Source: Lacticaseibacillus nasuensis JCM 17158 (GTDB lineage: Bacteria; Bacillota; Bacilli; Lactobacillales; Lactobacillaceae). Taken from it: DNA of 41,566 nucleotides. Below are positions 38,030 to 41,566 of the stretch, one piece after another. Location: assembly GCF_001434705.1 (NCBI RefSeq), contig NZ_AZDJ01000002.1, positions 1 through 41,566 on the forward strand, read 5' to 3'. Numbering within the stretch: position 1 is the first letter of the stretch; every line of letters starts with the position of its first letter. Below the pieces are notes generated by a model, which saw only the letters and a program-made list of their open reading frames with translations, had not been told where the DNA came from and made no database searches. The translations under genes were made by a program, and so were the position numbers.

Positions 38030-39022
38030 CTATTCGACGCTGGCTTCCATCAGCCAGTCGCGTTGCGGGTCGCTGCCGACGACAAAGGCGTGTGCGCCGA
38101 CTTTGTGGAACCCGCGCTTGGCGTAAAAGGCCTTGGCGGGTTCGTTGTGCTCCCAGACGCCTAGGGCAATGGTGTCCTTGTGTAGGCGCTGGGCCATGTG
38201 CAAGGCGTGATCGTACAGGCGGCTGCCGAGGCCCTGGTGCTTGTAGGCGGGCAGGATGTAGATGCGCTCGAGCTCCAAGGCGTTGGTGGCCTTGACGTCT
38301 GCGGTGACGGCGGCGTCGACGTTGAGCTTGAGGTAGCCGGCGACGGTGCCACCCACCGTGATGAACCAGAAGGTGGTGCCCGGGGTGTTGAGCTCGGCGG
38401 TTAAGGCCGCCGGCGAGTAGGCCGTGTCGAGAAAAGCCGCCATGTCGTCCGGGGCGGTGTTGGCGTTAAAGGTGTCGGCGAAGGTGGTGCGGGCCAGCTG
38501 CACGAGCTGGGGGATCTGGGCAACGGTAACGGGGATGATTTGCGGATTGGTCATGGGGGTTGCTCCTTGTGAATAGTCGCGGTGGCCGCCACGCTTGACG
38601 AGTTGCCAGTCGTGGTCGACGTTGGCGCACATTTGATTGAGTAGGCGTTCGAGCGTCTGCACCTCTTCTGGGCTCATGCCCGCCAGCGCTTGGTGCAGCG
38701 AGTACGCATTTTCTTGGTGAATCGGGACGTAGGCGGCTTGGCCGGCGGCGGTGGGGTAAAGGCGGTTGGCCTTGCCGTTGGCCGGGTCGGGGCGCTTGGT
38801 GACGAGGCCTTGGTCGGTGAGCTTGGCGACGCTGCGGGCAACGGTGGCGCGGTCGACCTTGAGCTGATTGACCAGCTGTTCTTGAATGATGCCGGGTTGC
38901 TCGACGATGCGCACCAGGTAGAGGTACTGGCCGCGGGTCAAGTTGAGGTCGCGGAATTCGATGTTGGCAATGCTGTCCAAGGCGCGGGCCACCACGCCGA
39001 TTGCGCGTAAGGCGTCTAACAT
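38030..39022 (-). CDS. MarR regulator fused to GNAT acetyltransferase
   Basis: Protein of 330 residues. Residues 1-about 150 are a MarR winged helix (Q-L-V-N-Q-L-K-V-D-R-A-T-V-A-R-S-V-A-K-L-T-D-Q-G-L-V, wing K-R-P-D-P-A-N-G-K-A-N-R). Residues about 157-330 are a GNAT domain (L-E-R-I-Y-I-L-P-A-Y-K-H-Q-G-L-G-S-R-L acetyl-CoA loop, N-E-P-A-K-A-F-Y-A-K-R-G-F). The start at 39022 follows AGCAGGTGAG; an earlier in-frame start lies in the promoter. At the joint an AAGGAGC and in-frame ATG are kept (38554), so free GNAT may also be made. MarR-GNAT fusions are known elsewhere. The operator and promoter lie just upstream. Confidence 0.85.
   Translation of the reverse strand: MLDALRAIGVVARALDSIANIEFRDLNLTRGQYLYLVRIVEQPGIIQEQLVNQLKVDRATVARSVAKLTDQGLVTKRPDPANGKANRLYPTAAGQAAYVPIHQENAYSLHQALAGMSPEEVQTLERLLNQMCANVDHDWQLVKRGGHRDYSQGATPMTNPQIIPVTVAQIPQLVQLARTTFADTFNANTAPDDMAAFLDTAYSPAALTAELNTPGTTFWFITVGGTVAGYLKLNVDAAVTADVKATNALELERIYILPAYKHQGLGSRLYDHALHMAQRLHKDTIALGVWEHNEPAKAFYAKRGFHKVGAHAFVVGSDPQRDWLMEASVE
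38554..38568 (-). promoter_or_regulatory. internal ribosome binding site and ATG at the MarR-GNAT joint
   Basis: On the minus strand AAGGAGC (38562-38568) lies 7 bases before an in-frame ATG (first base 38554) that starts the 174-residue GNAT part. The codons just before are R-D-Y-S-Q-G-A-T-P. The serine codon TCA is one base from TAA or TGA, so loss of a stop could have created the fusion. Confidence 0.7.
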
Positions 39023-39045
39023 AGGCTCACCTGCTTTCTGGAATG

Positions 39046-39073
39046 AGTATACGCCTGTGTGTTGCAAATGCAA
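39046..39073 (-). promoter_or_regulatory. promoter and operator of the MarR-GNAT gene
   Basis: On the minus strand TTGCAT, 16 bases, TATACT (-10 at 39046-39051). The dyad TTGCATTTGCAA (39062-39073, TTGCA/TGCAA arms) overlaps the -35, as expected for an autorepressing MarR site. Confidence 0.65.
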
Positions 39074-39177
39074 TACCTGAGTTTGGAGCTAAAAAACGTC
39101 TTGCCCGCGGCACTGGTGGGCGAGATGTTGGTTATTTTGCTGAGGCCACTTGTCGATAATCGATTGTCCATGTGGGG

Positions 39178-39206
39178 TTGCGGCAGCCGGGGCCGGGTCT
39201 TATTCT
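39178..39206 (+). promoter_or_regulatory. candidate promoter of the SGNH hydrolase gene
   Basis: TTGCGG (39178-39183), 17 bases, TATTCT (39201-39206). Leaves a very short leader. Confidence 0.35.
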
Positions 39207-39226
39207 GTGGGCAGGCGGAAGTGCTG

Positions 39227-39976
39227 ATGACAAAATCTGTTCGATTCGTTGAAATGGTTGGCGCCGGGGTGACGGCGGTGGCGCTGACGGGCCTTGCCCA
39301 CGCGACTGTGCGGCTGGCGCGTGGCAACCAGCCACAGTATGCGCCGGGGGCGGCGACGCTGGATCCAACGTCGCCGCTATATGGCAAGCGCATCGTGTTT
39401 CTCGGGTCGTCGATCACCTATGGCGCGGCGGCTCACGGCCGGTCATTCGTCGATGACCTGGCCGCCAGCGACGGGGTGATTGCTGGCAAGCTGGCAATCT
39501 CCGGCACGACGCTAGCGGGACACGAGGCGAGTAGCTACGTGTCGCGGCTGGCGGCGTTTCACCCTGCCGTGACCCCCGATGCATTCGTCTGTCAGCTGTC
39601 CACCAATGACGGGCGGCAAGGCAAGCCGCTGGGGATGATTGCCGAACCGGGAGTGACCCAGTTTGACGCCGACACGACCATCGGGGCCATTGAGACGATT
39701 GTCAGTCGGGTGCAACGGGACTGGGGCTGTCCGATCCTGTTTTACACCTGCCTGCTCCAACCGGATGCGGACTACTCGGCGTTGATCGCCGCGCTGAGGC
39801 AGTTACAAGCTAAATACCACTTCGCCATTCTCGACTTGCACGGGGATGCGGCGCTGGCTAGCGCCACGAAGCAACATCCCGGTGCGATGTTCGACGACGC
39901 GCACCCGACGCAGCTGGGTTACAGCAAGCTATGGACGCCGCTGTTCCGCCAGGCGTTAGGGAACTTGCTGGCGTGA
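39227..39976 (+). CDS. SGNH/GDSL-type hydrolase with N-terminal membrane anchor
   Basis: Protein of 249 residues. One hydrophobic segment (about residues 8-28) serves as signal or anchor. The hydrolase begins K-R-I-V-F-L-G-S-S-I-T-Y-G (block I serine), with S-T-N-D (block III Asn) and D-D-A-H-P-T (Asp-His of block V). Such enzymes remove acyl or acetyl groups from lipids or wall and surface polysaccharides. The start at 39227 is supported by GGCGGA upstream and by placing the membrane segment at the N-terminus; the longer frame from 39059 crosses the divergent MarR-GNAT promoter. Monocistronic, closed by a bidirectional terminator. Confidence 0.82.
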   Translation: MTKSVRFVEMVGAGVTAVALTGLAHATVRLARGNQPQYAPGAATLDPTSPLYGKRIVFLGSSITYGAAAHGRSFVDDLAASDGVIAGKLAISGTTLAGHEASSYVSRLAAFHPAVTPDAFVCQLSTNDGRQGKPLGMIAEPGVTQFDADTTIGAIETIVSRVQRDWGCPILFYTCLLQPDADYSALIAALRQLQAKYHFAILDLHGDAALASATKQHPGAMFDDAHPTQLGYSKLWTPLFRQALGNLLA

Positions 39977-39984
39977 GCTAAAGT

Positions 39985-40031
39985 CAAAACAACAGGCGTT
40001 GCCCGAGTAACGGGTAACGCCTGTTGTTTTG
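39985..40031. terminator. bidirectional terminator
   Basis: A 21-bp stem (39985-40005 with 40011-40031, one G-T pair) around AGTAA, with AAAA and TTTT runs in the arms. It serves the SGNH gene and the convergent adhesin gene. Confidence 0.9.
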
Positions 40032-40042
40032 GCTAACTGGTT

Positions 40043-41566
40043 CTAATTGTGTTTCTTCCGGGGCTTGGCGAGGCCGAAGATGCCGGTGAGGAACATCAGC
40101 CCCAGCACCGCGTATTGCGTGCCTTGCGCGTCGCCGGTAGTCGGCAGCCTGTGCGCCGCGTCGCCGGTTTGCCCTTGCGAGGTGCCTGTCGCCCGCCGGC
40201 TCGAGGTGCCTGTCGCCTGACCGGTTGCGGTACCGCCAGGCTGCCCGGTCGTCTTGGACGAGCCCCCTGTCAAGCCGGTTTCCGGCAGGCCACCATGCGG
40301 CCCGCCAGTGCTTGGCTTCGTCAGCACGATGGTCAGGCGCTGGGTGGCGGTCCGATCGTCATCGAAGTGGGCGCCCTTTGCCGCATTGGTGACGACTTTG
40401 TAGCCCTTGGCCGTCAGCGCCGCCAGGATCGCCTGGTAGCTGCTGGTTGGAATCGCGCTACCCGATGGGCCGCTGACCGTCACGACATCATAAGTGCCGT
40501 GACCCTTGATGACAAAAATGATCTCAGCCGTTTGCTGATCGATGGTGTAGGTCACCGTCACCGCAGAATCCGTCAAGTCAGCCGGGTTAGTAGTCGTGCG
40601 AATGCCAACTTTTGCCACGCTGGTTTGATCTGGCGTGTAGCCCGGAATGGCCGGGGTCGGCACGGCAGGATAGCCGGCTTGGGCGGTGGCAATGACGCCG
40701 CCGGTGACGACATCTACGCTGGTCAACCACTTGACGGTTTGAACCACCGGCGCCGGTGACTGCGCGCCACCACCGATATAGGTGATCGTCCGCTTGGTGG
40801 TCCGGGAGCCGTGCTGAATGATGTGCTTCAGGTGCACCGTGACGTCTGGCGTCTGCGCCGAGAAGGTGACGGTGCCATTGGCCGGCTGATCTGGGGCCAG
40901 TTCGTAGCCGGTTGGGATGGTGGCGGTCCAATCCGCGGTGGTGTCGGTCTTGCCACTGAGCGTCTCGGGATTGCCGACTGGCGCGCCGCCTTTGTCGTCG
41001 TCGACGTACTTCACCTGGGTGGTTTGGTCGTCGGCGGTGTAGGTAACGGTGACATCAGTGTCCTTTATGGTTTGTGGATCGGTGACGGTTTGAATACCCA
41101 CCTTAGCCACACTCGTTTTATCTGGCGTGTAGCCCGCGATGGTCGGCGTGTTTACTTCGGCATAATCACTGTTATCCGTTGCGATGAAGCTGTCCGTCGC
41201 CTTGTCAGTGCTGGTGTGCCAGGTCGTTGTTTGAACCACTTTCTCCGGTGTCTTGGTGCCCGCACCGGTATAGGTGATGGTCCGAGTGGTCGTTGTGGTG
41301 ACGTGGTCAATCACGTGCTTCAGGTGGATGGTGACACTCGGTGTATTGGTTGTAAAGGTCACGGTACCAGTGGCTGGTTGATTGGATGCTAATTTGTAGC
41401 CATCAGGCACGGTGGCGGTCCAGTCAGTAGTGCCGCCAGTCTTCCCACTCAATTTTTGAGTGATGCCAACCTGCGCACCGTCTGCGTCATCATCGACGTA
41501 CTTCAAGTCAGCGGTTTGGTCATTGCCAGTATAGGTGACCGTTACATCTTGTGGATTGGTTGGTTT
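40043..41566 (-). CDS. MucBP-repeat LPxTG surface adhesin, C-terminal part (runs off the window)
   Basis: At least 507 residues are visible; the frame is open to the window edge, so the N-terminus is missing. Two complete units of about 180 residues (each beginning K-Y-V-D-D-D and containing L-S-G-K-T, V-P/I-P-x-G-Y, L-K-H, T-x-R-T-I-T-Y, G-Y-T-P-D-x-T-S-V-A-K-V-G-I) are mucin-binding (MucBP/Mub) repeats, followed by a short G-Y-K-V-V domain. A Gly/Thr/Ser/Gln-rich wall linker, L-P-T-T-G, a membrane helix and the tail R-K-K-H-N form the sortase signal. A second L-P-E-T-G lies about 60 residues earlier. The protein should be wall-anchored and bind mucus or host glycans. Confidence 0.92.
   Translation of the reverse strand, partial: KPTNPQDVTVTYTGNDQTADLKYVDDDADGAQVGITQKLSGKTGGTTDWTATVPDGYKLASNQPATGTVTFTTNTPSVTIHLKHVIDHVTTTTTRTITYTGAGTKTPEKVVQTTTWHTSTDKATDSFIATDNSDYAEVNTPTIAGYTPDKTSVAKVGIQTVTDPQTIKDTDVTVTYTADDQTTQVKYVDDDKGGAPVGNPETLSGKTDTTADWTATIPTGYELAPDQPANGTVTFSAQTPDVTVHLKHIIQHGSRTTKRTITYIGGGAQSPAPVVQTVKWLTSVDVVTGGVIATAQAGYPAVPTPAIPGYTPDQTSVAKVGIRTTTNPADLTDSAVTVTYTIDQQTAEIIFVIKGHGTYDVVTVSGPSGSAIPTSSYQAILAALTAKGYKVVTNAAKGAHFDDDRTATQRLTIVLTKPSTGGPHGGLPETGLTGGSSKTTGQPGGTATGQATGTSSRRATGTSQGQTGDAAHRLPTTGDAQGTQYAVLGLMFLTGIFGLAKPRKKHN

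Overview
The window looks like a chromosomal stretch of a high-GC member of the Lactobacillaceae, probably the Lacticaseibacillus group or a close relative. This rests on the 5S rRNA sequence, strong AAGGAGG ribosome binding sites, mucin-binding LPxTG surface proteins, a deoC-deoB-deoD operon, a shared-ATPase sugar ABC system and catabolite-response (cre) sites. Species is an inference. Most of the window is about 60% GC. The segment from about 18,900 to 30,500 drops to about 40% and looks acquired.

Layout. 1-260: end of an rRNA operon (5S rRNA and terminator). 266-1838: thioredoxin and a split threonine/serine exporter. 1841-2026: a stand-alone structured RNA with its own promoter and terminator. 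2084-4745: deoxynucleoside catabolism (deoC, deoB, deoD). 4884-6667: secreted NlpC/P60 hydrolase with four SH3-like repeats. 7077-11536: two paralogous flavoprotein ene-reductases of the fumarate reductase/hydroxycinnamate reductase type. The first is fused to its NAD(P)H:FMN reductase, with a ribosome binding site preserved at the fusion joint. 11549-13999: an OhrR-like MarR regulator, a disulfide-reductase-like flavoprotein and a HesB-like protein, with two copies of one palindromic operator. 14014-16427: amidohydrolase/decarboxylase, MarR and SDR behind a 24-bp palindrome. Together 7077-16381 reads as a redox and aromatic-acid (phenolic) handling region.

16462-18798 is a GH3 beta-glucosidase with reversed domain order. 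18964-30045 is the low-GC island: a GH13 oligo-1,6-glucosidase facing away from an operon of binding protein, two permeases, a DUF1189-like membrane protein, a GH65 phosphorylase, a LacI regulator and a GH36 glycosidase. Cre sites and a LacI-type palindrome sit in the control regions. The set should import alpha-glucosides with 1,6- and probably 1,2- or 1,3-links and split them, using an ATPase encoded elsewhere.

30489-32351 holds two unknown small proteins and an alternative sigma factor. Convergent to it is a seven-gene cassette (32431-34881): DUF1659, two clear DUF2922 proteins, an unknown protein, a DUF2922-like protein, a YvrJ-like small membrane protein and a GH25 lysozyme without a signal peptide. 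Just upstream of the cassette is a 325-bp element bounded by perfect 37-bp inverted repeats (34919-35243), followed by two 73-bp direct repeats and strong hairpins. The sigma factor, the lytic/YvrJ cassette and the inverted-repeat control element are the best candidate for an undescribed system.

35829-41566: a sortase, a possible small RNA, a PPK2 polyphosphate kinase, a MarR-GNAT fusion that again keeps a ribosome binding site and start codon at its joint, an SGNH hydrolase, and the C-terminal part of a MucBP-repeat LPxTG adhesin that runs off the window.
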